In this document: positions 21,235-34,339 of the stretch, piece after piece
Position numbering within the stretch: the stretch's first letter is position 1
Layout: each line of letters opens with the position of its first letter
Origin: Medicago truncatula
Taxonomy: Eukaryota > Streptophyta > Magnoliopsida > Fabales > Fabaceae
Length of the DNA stretch: 64,000 nucleotides
NCBI RefSeq assembly: GCF_003473485.1
Contig: NC_053046.1
Span: 940,001 to 1,004,000, forward strand
Reading direction: 5' to 3'
The notes under the pieces: generated by a model
Seen by the model: the letters and a program-made list of their open reading frames with translations, nothing else
What the model was told of the DNA's origin: nothing
The model's database searches: none
Translations under genes and position numbers: made by a program

Positions 21235-21999
21235 AACTCTAGCAAAAAGCAACAACAGCACAGGTGGTTTTGATTCGGCGAAAACCTGATATTAGTATTG
21301 TTCTTATTTGAAACTCTTCAAGTCTGTTTTGCCGTATCTTGTACCTAACATAGTGCATTTAACGAACAGCTTCAAATTCATGAGAAATCCAACTTTACTC
21401 TCATATCTTGATGTATAGCAAAGTTATAAACTCTTTCAACATTGATGTTGCATTATTACCTTTCAAATATTATCAAAGTTGGGAGCTTCTTGTCTAAGAT
21501 GTTCAGACTTCAGAAAATTCTATATCGAAGGCGACTGCATGGAAGAGTTGGAAAAGAAAAAAGATAAGGCTTTTTGTATTTAAAAGAAAAACTTTTTAAG
21601 CTACAAGGACATGATCATAGCATAAAGTATATCAAATACCAAGTAGAAGCATCAACATTCGTAATGAAAAATTATATAAAAAATTGCAAAGCAGGGTTCC
21701 AAAATCCAAGTACAACTAAAAAATACATTTTTCATCTTGATTAATTTTTGTATGGATAGAGTTAAAACTTAATGGAGAAAATTGTCCTCAGCCAAGTGCA
21801 ATTTCTATGATCAAACAAAAGGAGGTGTAACTAGCAAAAATCTTTGTAGAATTAGAATCCTATGCTAAATGATTAAGAGAGAGAGTGATCAAGAGCAAAA
21901 ACAATTGATAAACTCAGCAAAAACCTACAAAGTTGTAATAGCTATATATGAGATCAAGTACTTACCAAAGTGAATGAACTTGAAGTTTAACACTGATCA

Positions 22000-24254
22000 A
22001 CTAGTATCACCTAAATTAAGCAAAAGGGTGTCAACAAAATCACAAAAAGTATGAAGCTTGGAATGAGTTTGGATGATCAACCAAACCCCACAATCATAAA
22101 ATCTGACATTGATATCATCAGCATCACCAAGAACCAGATGATTCAACAAAACAAAAAAGTTGGTTTTTCCTACCCCATTTTCTCAATCAACAAGACAAAA
22201 AAGAGTAGCAATGTTGTATCATTGTCTTTGAAGTGGGATATTAGCAATAATATATCGTACAGTGTCGGTTGTGACACATCAACTGTAACAGACATAGACA
22301 CAACGCGGAAAAGTGTATATGAATTATTCTGCTTACCTTAATTTTATTGTTTTAGAGAGAGATTAATACTTTATTAGTATAATAACTACGTTACAGTATC
22401 CTTTAAGTAAGGGATGCGTGTGAATGCATAGTAACCAGAGTCCACCATTTCAACAACATTCACGGGTCCAAAATCATCATTATGTTTTTAATCACCTCAC
22501 TTAATCTTGAGTTAAACGTTCATATACTCGTATTAATCGTGTTTTTGTGGTCTTTCCTATCATTATTGTTACATCACATCATATAGGTAGGTAGCTTGAA
22601 ATTGTTAAGAGTTAAGTTTTTTGTGCAAAAATTGTTACACTTTCTTTTGGGTCCGAAGGCTAACCAAAATCAGAGATTGACATTAAAGCTCAGACAATAT
22701 GGATAATGCAACGGAAAGATCCTTACACCGATAGAGCTGAAATCATATTCTTATCGGATATGTGTCAACTCTTTACCAACTCGACAGACAACATTAATTA
22801 CGCTAATCCAATGTTTCTTGAATCTTCATCCTTATGGATGACATATTTTTTTCCAAAAGTTGATTAATATGTTTAATGAGATGCAACCGTGAGTTGTTAA
22901 ATCTTGATTATTATATTTTTACTGATAAAACAAATAGTTATTTTCAATCATTGAGTGTACTTTACAAGAAAAAATGTATAAATTATAGGCTATAGCTACT
23001 ATTTAAAGCATCTTCTAGATATATTGACAAAATTGTAGCTAGCAACCACCACCTTTGTTTTTATTTTCCTTGTGTTCAATATGGTAGCCATCATTTGTAG
23101 CTTTCAGCATCTAATTTCCTTTTTGACAATATGTTGAGGGTTATAATTTTTGTTATTGAATTAGAAGTTATATATTTTATATATTATTCATTCCCAACTT
23201 GCAAATGGAATTAAAAAATAATGGAATAAAGTGGGATGCTAAACCGAAAGCAATAGTGGGTGATGGAACAATTTGTCTTTTGTAAACTACAAACTACAAT
23301 GCATTGGAGAGATTATGTGATGAAATACAATTGTGCTTCCGTGTTATGGGCGTTAGATCATTGACTGTAATAGTATATGAAACATGCATGATGATAGCCA
23401 TTAGTCAAGGTGTTTGGTTAGAAAGAGGAGCTGCCCCCACTATATAATTTATGATTCATAATAGCAAGTTAACCAAAATGGAAAATACTTATGGTGACGG
23501 GTCACTTGGGCGGTGGACTTATGGAAAAAATTTGGTGCCATAGATATAATCCTCGGTTTAATCAAGAGTTTTGAATGAAATAATATGCTAAGATTATGTG
23601 TTCAAACCTAATCATAGAATTAGGTAAAAACTCTTAAGGGAAACTATAACACTCTTTGTGATCTGGAGAAAAATTAGTCCTCCCTTTTATGATCCTAATA
23701 ATAAATACTAGTAAAACATGATAAATAGAGAAATTAAAATGAGAACAAACACGGACTTGCTGGGCAATAAATTTCCTGCCAACCTAATTAGGTCGTCACT
23801 TTTCTTCTTTTTTTTTGACAGAGAGATTGTGTCACGCTGTTGAATCTTGGTCACAAGCCATGTGATGTGATTATGTTATCATTGTTATGTGAATCAGATG
23901 CGTTGACCATTGACAATCTTTTACTAAAATACTCCATCATTCTCCTATATCTGTCTCATTTAAGATATTAACACTAATTATTTATAAATTTATAAAATAA
24001 TATGTCAAACCAGCACAGTGTGGTAAATGTGATAGATATAAAAACGTTAAAGATTTGTTGCATGCGGAGATACATTTGGTTTATCTAAAAAATTGTCAAA
24101 ATTTGACCAAAAGAACACAGATGTGTTATGATTCAAATATTTTTATATTTGATTGGTTCTTTATATTTTGAGTAACTACATGATGAAATGTTTAAATACT
24201 CTCTCATTTTATGTCAAAATATAAATTTCCTTCCCCTATTAAGCAAAATATATT
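22000..24254. other. Intergenic, no gene seen
   Basis: This is the upstream region of the NET1 gene and beyond. A 96-codon open frame at 22051-22341 has no recognisable domain and lies beside the putative 5' exon of NET1. The rest is A/T-rich without coding character or a repeat I can delimit. Confidence 0.5.
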
Positions 24255-25400
24255 AGAAAAAATTACACTCACCTCCTTTAAGAAAAGCTTGAATTATATT
24301 CATCTCCCTTTTAATGTTAAAATTTACAATTCACTCCCTTAATATTTTTTATTTTTATTTTTAATAATATAACAATGAAAATTTAACGCACGCAGGACAA
24401 TTAAAAAGAGTTTAGATCCATTTTATTTAATCAAAATTCAAATTATATTTTTCTCTCAATTTGATATACAATATCATAAACATATAGTTTCAAAAAGGGT
24501 TATGCTAACAAGTGCCCTTAGGGCACTAGTTAAGGATTCAAAAAAGATAACAATTGCTAGATTTTATGTAGAAAAAGTTACTTTTTAGTATTTCAATAAG
24601 TCAAAAATGATATGATATGATACAAAATAAATTCATTTTTTTGGTACAATATAAATTCATTTTTTAAAAATACCAAAACCAATGAAATATGAATCAAAAA
24701 TGTATTTTATCATTGATATTGAAATTGGTAAGAAATGAATGAGTTTTTCTTGAATGATGGATCAAAATTAGTAGATATCATAAAAATATTTATTTATGTA
24801 AATATGGATTGAAATATAGTACAAAAATAATTCTTAGGGGAGGGGATTGTAATCCAAACATCTCTAAGGGGATGAAAGTATAATTTATTGTAGGTTTTTA
24901 GTATCAAGGGAGGGGAATGTATAATATAACATAAGAGAGGAGGAGAGCAGTGGCGGAGCTAGAAATAATACATAGGGTGGGCCAATTCTTTTCAGATATA
25001 TACGACTTTAAAGCAAAACTTATGGTTTGAAGATTATTGCCATTGTGGCAAGTCGTTATTTTTGTCTACTAGCATGTGTCGGTTTTTTGTTGATAAATTT
25101 TAAAAAAACGCATAAGAAACTAAAAAGGTCGAAGCAGGAGTTGAACCTAAAACAAGTAGGCTTATTAGGCATATGCCTAACCGCTGGAGCACGCTATACA
25201 ACCGTGAATTATAGCGCAACATCTTATATATAATATAACTTAATATTTTAATATGTGTAATATACCTATAAAAAATTATTTGTTTTAAGGTTGGGGTGGG
25301 CCGTGACCCACCCTGACCCATGAGTGGCTCCGCCATGGAGGAGAGTGTAATTCAAACTTCTCTTAAGAAAAGAGAGTGCAATTTACTCTTAAATTTTCTA
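24255..25400. repeat. Foldback element with two later insertions
   Basis: The left arm (AAAATTACACTCACCTCC, TTTAAGAAAAGCTTGAATTA, from about 24260) is inverted in the right arm near 25340-25395 (GTAATTCAAACTTCTCTTAA, then GAGAGTGCAATTT). A 'GTGCCCTTAGGGCACTAG' MITE-type end lies at 24505-24530, and a hAT-like element (24948-25337) splits the right arm. Confidence 0.5.
24948..25337. mobile_element. Non-autonomous hAT-like element
   Basis: The 390-bp element starts CAGTGGCGGAGC and ends GTGGCTCCGCCATG, an imperfect terminal inverted repeat. A perfect 8-bp duplication GAGGAGAG flanks it (24940-24947 and 25338-25345). The 8-bp duplication and CAGTGGCGGA end are typical of hAT elements. There is no transposase. 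Confidence 0.85.
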
Positions 25401-28400
25401 TTGCTTTTATTTTTAATGTTTTATCGGTTTATGCCGCTTGTACAATTTTTCCCATAAGTTGCTAGTTTTTTGTGTGTAGCTTATCCCCTTTTATTCAACT
25501 AAAAAACAGTATATTTCAATTATTTTAGTAAATAATAGTAAAATTGATATAAAAAAAATTGACTGAAAATATCAGCTTGAGGAAATTGGAAGAAAAAAAA
25601 TTTAATTGTGAATATAATAGGAAAAATTAATAATGTTGAAAAATTATATATATATATATATAATAGGATAAAATAATAATGTTGAAAAATGATATATAAA
25701 TTGAGACTTCTTTAGCTAAATTGTGAGACATGCTGAGTATATAAGACAATTATCTTATACATATCTCCATTTAAGGGATTGATCTCCTCCAACAAATATT
25801 TTTTCATATACAATTCTTATGAAGTGTATTAGTCAAACTAATATAACTAAACTCCTATTGTGGGTGTAAGGACTTCATTGGTGGATAACATGCTTTGAGA
25901 CTACATGACGTTGACGAATCTCATAAATGTACCTCACATAACCTTGTTGAAAGAAAGAGAATTGATTAAAAAAAACTAATATGGCTAAATTATTGAGTAA
26001 AGAAAGCATAATTTTCTCCTCGTAAATTTAAATCAGTTGATAGTAACAACACATAATATATATAGAGGACGAAGTTTGAACCTCAAATACTTTAAATATT
26101 CACTTTAAAATGTAAATTTATAGTCAATATGTTACTTGACAAAAACAACATAGTTTTTTCTTTAACAGGTAATGAAAGTAGCTTGTAAATTCATGACACT
26201 GACCTCATTAGGCCAACATCAGTTCCATTATCCCGTTGGCTAGAAAGTGCCCTACTCAAGGCCCAACCTCCGTTTAGGATAAACAAGTAGTAGTTGGAAA
26301 TTAATATGTGTGTACGCTGACCTTAATAAATATGATGCTGAAAAAGTATTTTAAGATTATTTTAACCTAAGTATTCTAGTATTTTTATCCACCCTACCCT
26401 TGCTTCTTTGATCAACCCTTGTTATGTTATCACCTCATTTACAAGGCAATTTTGAACCCACTCTGATATACCTCCTTTCTTTAGCTGGTCCCGTTTGATG
26501 TTTACCAGTACCTAACAAAATTGAAATGGTTTTAAAAGAAAAGTATGATGGATGCTCTTTTGGCTTCTTAGTTGCTCTTTATCCTAGAAAACAACATCCA
26601 AAAATTATTGTTTGAAGGTTATCTCCAGAACAGTTTACGTATTTGTTAAAGGTCTAAAGAGCAACAATCGAAAAGCATTTGCGGTAGTTGCAAATGACCA
26701 ACCCATATGATGTGATCTTACTCCACACATTGGGCCCTTTCAATAAGATTATTCATTTTTGGAGTGGAAAAGCAGAATGGTACATACATTCGTACACACG
26801 TTTATGTACATTGTTTCGCTTGTGACAACTCTTAATTAATTTGTGCTTCCAAAACTAGAACAAGTCTCACCAACCAGTTACAACATCAACCACTTTGTCT
26901 TTGAAATCTAAAACCAGCTAGAAAGGCGTTGTAGAAAAGGCACTCTATATATTATATGGTCCATCCCCATTTCAGAAAAGATGATGAATTATTAGATCTT
27001 GTTTTCATTTTTAATAGCTTAGCATGCTCTGGCATTCCAAATTCCAATCTCATCCCCACAAAATTCTGAAAAGTAGCTTGAATGGAAAGAATAAGCCAAT
27101 CATCATTTTTGCCGGGTTGTGTGAGTTAAGTTCAAGGAAAGAGAATGCCCTAAACCGAATTATGCCAAAATTTTGACCACATGATTATATTGTTAGTCGA
27201 TGGTAAAATATAATCTTTAGTATATATTCTTTGTGTATAAATAACCTTTAATACATTAGCAATATCAAGTATTGTTTCTTATTGGGCCAAGACTCAAACC
27301 CTTAACAAATCGGGTCGTCCCAAGTACCTAGCTAATACATGGATCATCATATAGGCTCGCTCTAAATGTGTTTAATCAGAACCACACAAAGAGGATTTGA
27401 ACCATCAATTCCAAATCCTATGCTATTATGTTCTAATCTACTCACAAAAGTGTCCAAATAGGCTTCCGAATCCTACACTATTATGTTCTAATCTATTCAC
27501 AAAAGTGTCCAAATATATTGTTGTCCTATCTAAGGTTTTTGGGCCTGAAACCCTAACTCCTTCACTATAAAGCTAACGCATATCATTTTCCCAAGCACAT
27601 ACTTTTTACCCTAAAAACTTCACATATTCGACGTGTTCTTATTTGATTGTGAGACTGTTTGCAGATACACCATCATTCTCTAAAGTAAAAAGAAGTAGTT
27701 GTTCAAGTCCATCGTGAGCAACCCATCACTACACCCACAAGACCAAAGGTCTCTCATTAAATGCTATATTTTTTTTATAAAACTTTTCATTTTAAATTTT
27801 TTACTAATTTGTTTACCAAAACAAAATCATCTCAGCTAACTAACGATTATTAACTAATTTAGGTTTACAGTTAAATTATGTGTCAAGCCTAGTTGGTATT
27901 TTAAAGTTTTAACAAATTTCTTATTAAAACACACTCCTTCCCTTTAAGGTTGATCGCTTAGTAAAGTAAACACAATGTTTAACACGCAAAAAGATGAAGG
28001 AAAAGGATAAAAGAGAAACATAATTTGAGGGAACACATTTTTTTAAATAAAAAAACTAAGATCAGAGAAAATTATTATTAATCAAAATGACACTAAGAAA
28101 TTAAATTTGTTCCTTAATGTTGGGTTATAGTGTCAAATTCTTATAAATGAACCGAGTGATGTATTATCTCTATGGATAATGAAAGATAGATGGATAAATT
28201 GATCTTCAATTGTTTGGAAGAGTGAAAATAATAGTATCATTATAAAAAAGAGAATACAAAAATATATTTTTAAACTTCTATACATACTTTTGAATACATT
28301 TTGTCAAAAAAAAATAAAAAATACTTTTGAATACATGTTAATCTTATTTATCAAATAGTCTAATGACTAAAATTTCATTTATATAATGAATAAGCAGACA

Positions 28401-29300
28401 CATGTTAATATGCTACTAAAAGATATTTTACAGTAATATATTAAAGGAAAATGCTAAGATGTGCTCTAAGAACACGTATTAATGATGTCAAATAAAAATT
28501 ATGTTTCAGAAATTGTATCTAATTATTTCTTAAAAGGTTGAACATTAGTTCTTCTCAATAAACTATTGCTATTAAAAATGAGTGACCAAAGGGAGTGACG
28601 AACTAATCAAAACTCAATTACAAGTGTTTTCTCTTCCTCATCGCTTCCATTGTGTCAAACAAGTTGAGATCCTTCATTTTTTCAAAGGTCAAAAGAAATG
28701 ACATGTTACATTTACATAAAAAAAAAAAAATAGACACAAGTATTGATGAGACATATTTTAAAAAAAAATAAAATAAATACGACCAATATTTGTGTCTATA
28801 ATTCTCATAATTGATAGGCTATTTACCTATGTCAAACAAGTGAAATCCTGCATTTCTACCCCATCATCATCCTCTCTGACCACCACTTTCTAGATTCTAC
28901 CCAACCAAAGAGTGAGGGATCAATTCCAAATAAGCAAAAACCGTTTCATGCAGACAAGTTTGTTCATTATTCTATCGTGGATTACAATGAAGAATGACAG
29001 ATTCCTTAAGTCAACCCCAACTTTTTTTGTCATATGTTCCATGATTCCATTCCAGGACATGGGCTTCGTACTTGACACATTTATACTTGGTATATTAGTA
29101 CTCTATGCATGTACTTTCGTTGTTGAAGGTGCAACATGAAACAACAGCTCAAATAATTAAAATTCCAACGAACTTAATCATGACGAAATGTCCAAAATCA
29201 CAACAGGAAAACTTAAAGATTAATCCCGGGAATTATTATAACCATTACTTGAATAGTACATTATGGATGACACACAACATATTATTACCATAGTGAAACA
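25401..29300. other. Intergenic, repeats only
   Basis: I found no supported gene. There is a (TA)n run just left of it at about 25647-25662, a degraded SINE-like piece with GTTTGAACCTCAAAT near 26068 and a 47-bp tandem duplication at 27414-27515. Open frames such as 28912-29139 have no recognisable content. Confidence 0.5.
27414..27515 (+). repeat. Two-copy tandem repeat, period 55
   Basis: The units 27414-27460 and 27469-27515 are near-identical over 47 bases (AATCCTATGCTATTATGTTC against AATCCTACACTATTATGTTC, and so on; about three differences). Confidence 0.8.
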
Positions 29301-29409
29301 AACTCAATATACATAAAATCTAAACATGACTTTTGCTGCGATAAACTAAAAACATAACTGAAGACAGGGAACGGATGATGGCTAACATACAGGGAAAATT
29401 GTAACCATT

Positions 29410-32400
29410 CTAAGGGTGATGTGTGAGAGAAGGAAACGATGGAATAGATTGTAATATCAACTTCCTGCCACCTCTGCGACTAGGCGACGATCCCATTTCA
29501 CAGTTAGGCGAAGAGATCCTTTTGCCATTTGGAGATGAAGTTTTGATGCATGCTATAGGAGAGCTATCACCACCACGGAGAATTTCTGGCATTTCATCGT
29601 CTGGAACAGTCTGAAAAGTCTTAGATTGAGACCAAAGAGAATTTGGTTTTGCAAGCTTTTGACTGGTCAAATATCCAGAACCAGTGAGGGTTGTAACAAA
29701 AGATCTTGGTGGCTTTCCCTTTGATGAAAAAGGCATCGGAAGCAATGACCTGTTGCAAGAACTAAGATCAATCAACAAGGGGACATCAAATTCGCAATCT
29801 TTAGCTGACAAACAAAACGTCTGGGTATCAAACCTGGAAAGCCGTAAAGGTGTTGAGACCCCAGCAGAATCAGGATGATCTTCGATATTCTGAATTTCAG
29901 TTTTTTGAATAGCTTTTTCCTCTGCACCCTTGTCACTAGTTTCTGTTTCTTCTTCTGTCTCGCCTTCTATCCCTATAGAAGCAGAACCTGTACAAAAATT
30001 GATAAAAGGAATGAGCAGACATGTAAGACGAATTGAAAGCTAATGGCCCTGATTGGCGTGCCAATCTACCATGGTGTGCAATGTAAGGGAAAGCTTACCA
30101 TCCTTTCTACCAAATGCGTTCTTGCACCCTTCACATCTGCAGCTAATGGAGCAACCAACACCACCCTTCAAAAGAAAACTACGATAAGTAATTCATATTA
30201 TAACTGAAACTTGAGGTAAACATGATATAGTAAGGATCAAAACCTGATAGCATTCACAATATTTCTTTAGGCAGTTTGATTTTTTGCAGTTGCATCCTCT
30301 TTTATGGCGTGCTGAAGCTGGAGTTTTGTTTGGGTCAATCTACAAGAAGACAATAATTACTACACTATAAAATTTGCTTAGAATCACAACAGCAAAATAC
30401 TAAATTTGATTTATCTTCTAACCCCAGTTTCAGGCACAGAATCAGCACTTCGGATGACTTTAGGAGCAAATGCAAGAGGGTTGCGGGATTCAATTTGCTT
30501 GCGAGTTTGAAGAACGGTATCTTCATGGATAGGTTTGTTGAAGCATTCTTGACAGGAGCAAGGTTCTATGCAGTAGACACCAGCAGCAAAACACTCACAA
30601 TAACTGAAAAAGAATAATATGGTTAATTCCAGAACCAGTATGGTCATTTTCAAGTCAATGCTGCATATAACCATAAGGAAATTAATCAAGTGATTGGGCA
30701 CAAGTGGTTAATGAACTCCAGTAAAAAAAAACCTCGCTGAAAAAACTTAGGCCAGAGTTTACTTGTCTCTTGGCCAAAGTTCGGATTACTAGGTCCCCTT
30801 CCTTTGAGAACCGGAAAGCTAGGACATTAAAAACTAATGGAAATTAACAATAGGCCTTAACAATAACATGCAGCCCATAAAAAGGATCAATTAAACATAG
30901 AAAATGGTCGTCAAAGTGCTTGGCGAAAGTCATTTAAATTCTACAAAATGGAAAACATAACTTATTTAGTTTTCAAGGTTTGATACAAGAGAGTACAACA
31001 CTGGTTGAAGGATGTTTATCCCAAAAACAAAAACAGATGAAGAAAGGGTTTGTTTCAACTTACAGCTTCAAGCACTTTGATTTCTTGCAATTACAACGTT
31101 TGCAGCCCTCAATTTCTCCGACTGGCTCTGACTTACGCCTGCATATCCAAGTTTAGTATAAGTATAATGAAAAGAAATCAATGAGATGGAATTTTCAAGC
31201 ATAAAGCAGGATAATCGACAACTTCGCTTACCTTTTCTTTTTGGGGCTATTCTGATTGAAATCTTCAGTAGCCATGTAAGCTATTGGCTGGGGACAATCT
31301 TCGGTAGGCTGAACCCCGTTGTCAGATGGGACCAATTCTCTTTCAGATGATATTGATACAGATACGACCGATAGATGCTGATGTTCTTGGCATGCAGAGA
31401 GTAGCAATGATGTAGAGCTGGTCAGGCTGAGTTGTCTTCCAGAAGTCAAATTTTCAATTTCTTTGCCTTTGTGATCCTTTACGGAAGCAAGTGCATTCAA
31501 GTGTAAACCGATACCCGGCAAAATGCACCTTTGTGAATTTGCGTTGCGTTTTGCAGGGAGCAATTGGTTTTCATTAGCAGCATTCATTGTTTCAGACTGT
31601 TGTGTACTAGAGTTGGTGTTTGAATTATCATCTGCAATCTTCCTTCGCACACTGGCCATCTCAAAGTCAAGACAGCGCCTCCGAATACCACGGTGTGTGA
31701 CAGAAACAAGCTGAAAAACAAGTGATTCTAGAGTGTAAGATATGTAAAATAAATATATTAATAAATCAGATACAAGCAAAAAAAAAATCAATTTTAACAA
31801 TTTATAAACCCCAAAAGAAAACAAAATGCCATACAACATTACAACACACTTCCAAACAGAAGCATAATTTAGGGAATACAAACAACAACAAAACAATGAT
31901 ACGGTATATTGCTAGAACTAGAAATGTTATTTTAATATAAACCATAACAAAAATTATGCTATACTCAAAATGTGAAATAACATGCTTATATAATATGGTT
32001 GAATATTTCTCTAAGAAAGTCTTGTGTATTCGTATTTCATATGAGCACCTGTACTCATACTCATTGCCTAGAAATCATGCCTTTCGGATAAACTCATGGA
32101 AAAACACAATTACAGGTACAAAAACTTATACCTAGAAATGATTGTAACAGAACTCTCTACTAAACCCAGGGAAACATACAACTACATGCAAGAAAAAAAT
32201 ATAATAGACATGACAGTAAGGGAACTCGCATTCCTACCTCATTATCCATTTTCTCATTTGAATTGCCGGTCATCGAAGAACCATTGGCAAGATTGTCCTG
32301 TGTATGGTCAGTGTCCGTTGCGGCTACTAGCTCAGAACAATGATTTTCAATTTCATGTTGAGAACTAGAAGCAACTGAATCAACCATGTAAATCTTCTGA

Positions 32401-33980
32401 TCATCATTCCTGGTACATTGTTGTAGCAGGGGGACAAAATCGCTGAGTCGTATAGGAGAGCCTGATGATTTCTGCATCATACCCTTAAAAGCTTCTGCTT
32501 CAATTAACATATTAGCAGAATTGGGAATTAAACCATCCCAATCACAGTCTGAACTTTCACCCTTTCGATCGATCTGACTTGTGCCTTGAAAATGCAATTC
32601 AGCCTCAACTGAATCTGTTACACAACCTCCCTGAGGATATGCATCATCTGATACGGCTTCACCAGACAATTCCAAAAGTGTGTTATCCTCATCACCACAA
32701 AGTGTAGGATCATAACCAGGACTACCACAATTATACTGTAATGATTGTGGTAGCTCATCGGTAAATTTCGTTTCTTCATTAGATAGCTCAATAGAAACAT
32801 CTCCTACTGAAATCAGTTGTTCAGCACTTTCATCCAATTCCCTCGAGTTATGACGCGAAAGAGTAGGCTCTTCAATAGCCCCATCATTTGAGTACAATTT
32901 ATTTACATCTTCATATGAATCTTTAGCCTTTGATTCTTCCGGCTGGTTATGTCTAGATACATAAATAAATTGGTTATCATTAGAAATGGATCAATAGAGT
33001 CTACACATGTAACTTAAAACTATAGTTTTACTCGAGATTTTGACTACCTGCGTAGGAATCTAGACTCCTTGAGAGAGGTAACATGAGGCGATGCGAAAAC
33101 AGACGGAGGCGATGAAAAGCTAAGTGAATTGAAAGTCTGAGTTATGTGAGCAGATTTAACTGGCTTTATAGGAGATAAATTGTTGATATAGTTGAATACT
33201 GGTGAATCCTGCATATATAACAAGGTAAAAGTATAATTAAATTGGGATTTAAAAGATAACCTTACATATACACACATAAATTAAGTGTAATAATCATTTC
33301 AAAGACAGTAATGATAATTTTATAAATAAAAAAATGTAAACAGAACAGATCAGAGAAAAATTGTTAATTGAACAATATAAATAATGAAATTAAAAATGCA
33401 TGCATGATTACAGAGAGAAAAGGTTGACAATAATCACCTACTCAAGAGCAAAATCAATTAACATTAACCCGAAAACAATGTGTAAAAAACTTTAAATCAC
33501 TTAAATCCTCATAATTAGATGGTTAATTAAGCAAAAACCAAGAAAATGAACTAAATTAAACTTGTAAGAACAGTGTATCCGAAATTAAAGGAAAAGGGGG
33601 GAAAATGTGAAGTGTAAGAGAGAAGAAACAGAAAGTCAAAAGTGAAATAAAGTATTAAAACGAATTTGAGCAGAGATCTAGAAGAGCGAAGTATGCTTGA
33701 AAGCAAAAAATTCAAAAAATTTCTAAAACGTAGAAGAAATAAAGTACTGAGTAAGATGGTGAGAAGAAGAAGCAATTAACATAAAAAGGTTAAAAAAAAA
33801 AAAGAAGAGAAAGAAACCTTGAAGCCGGAAAATAAATGAAAAATGAAAAAATCGAAGAAAAAGGAAAAGGGAGGGTGTGAATAGAAGAAATTAGCGAAGG
33901 AAGGAACTGACCTCGAACTTAGAGAGGGTGGTGTTGATCTGGTTCCTCTCTGGGGTATCCATATTGATATTCATGTTCAT
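29410..33980 (-). CDS. TSO1-like CXC (CRC-domain) transcription factor
   Basis: There are nine coding exons: 33912-33980 (ATG at 33980), 33048-33208, 32238-32952, 31232-31710, 31064-31138, 30423-30603, 30244-30339, 30099-30165 and 29410-29987. All have GT-AG borders and matching phases; 2421 bases, 806 aa. The CRC domain has two cysteine-rich CXC halves: [19 protein letters not shown] starting at residue 487, and [18 protein letters not shown] at 575-592 running to CRCEGCKN. They are joined by the conserved [10 protein letters not shown] linker. The plant motif RRRCLDFEM lies near 325-333 and a basic SPKKKRRK follows at about 470-477. TSO1/SOL/CPP proteins bind TTYGAA-type DNA and act in nuclei as cell-cycle and floral-organ regulators, partly in DREAM complexes (family knowledge). 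Which paralogue (TSO1, TCX2, TCX3) cannot be decided by eye. Confidence 0.93.
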
Positions 33981-34082
33981 ATTTCAGAGAGGGAAATCAC
34001 ACACACACACAAACACACTTTTCTCTAGACTAGAAGATAATAAAATGTTGTGGTGTTTGTTTGTTACATTTGAGGATGATGA

Positions 34083-34111
34083 GAAGAAGAAGAAGAAGAA
34101 GAAGAAGAATG
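34083..34111 (+). repeat. GAA/AAG microsatellite in the CXC gene leader or promoter
   Basis: There are about nine AAG units, which read CTT on the gene's sense strand, starting about 100 bases upstream of the ATG. A CA-rich tract (ACACACACAC) lies at 34001-34010. Confidence 0.8.
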
Positions 34112-34339
34112 AATAAATTCAAGAAGGGGAGAGAGCGGGAGAAGAAAGGGTTTTTATTTTGTTTGTGGGGACAACAACAACTACGTACCCTACCACGATC
34201 CTGCACACAGCTGTCGGTCTATTGTTTCTGTTTTTTAGGGTACTACTAGTAAGTAAGAGTAATTTTTATTTTTTCTTCTCTTTTTTCTCACTTACCATTC
34301 TTTTCATTTTTTTATATTACTCACTCTCACACACACTGC

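Noticed and set aside
22051..22341. 96-codon plus-strand open frame beginning MKLGMSLDDQPN
   Set aside because: It has no recognised domain, no splice or promoter context, and lies where the NET1 5' leader is expected on the other strand.
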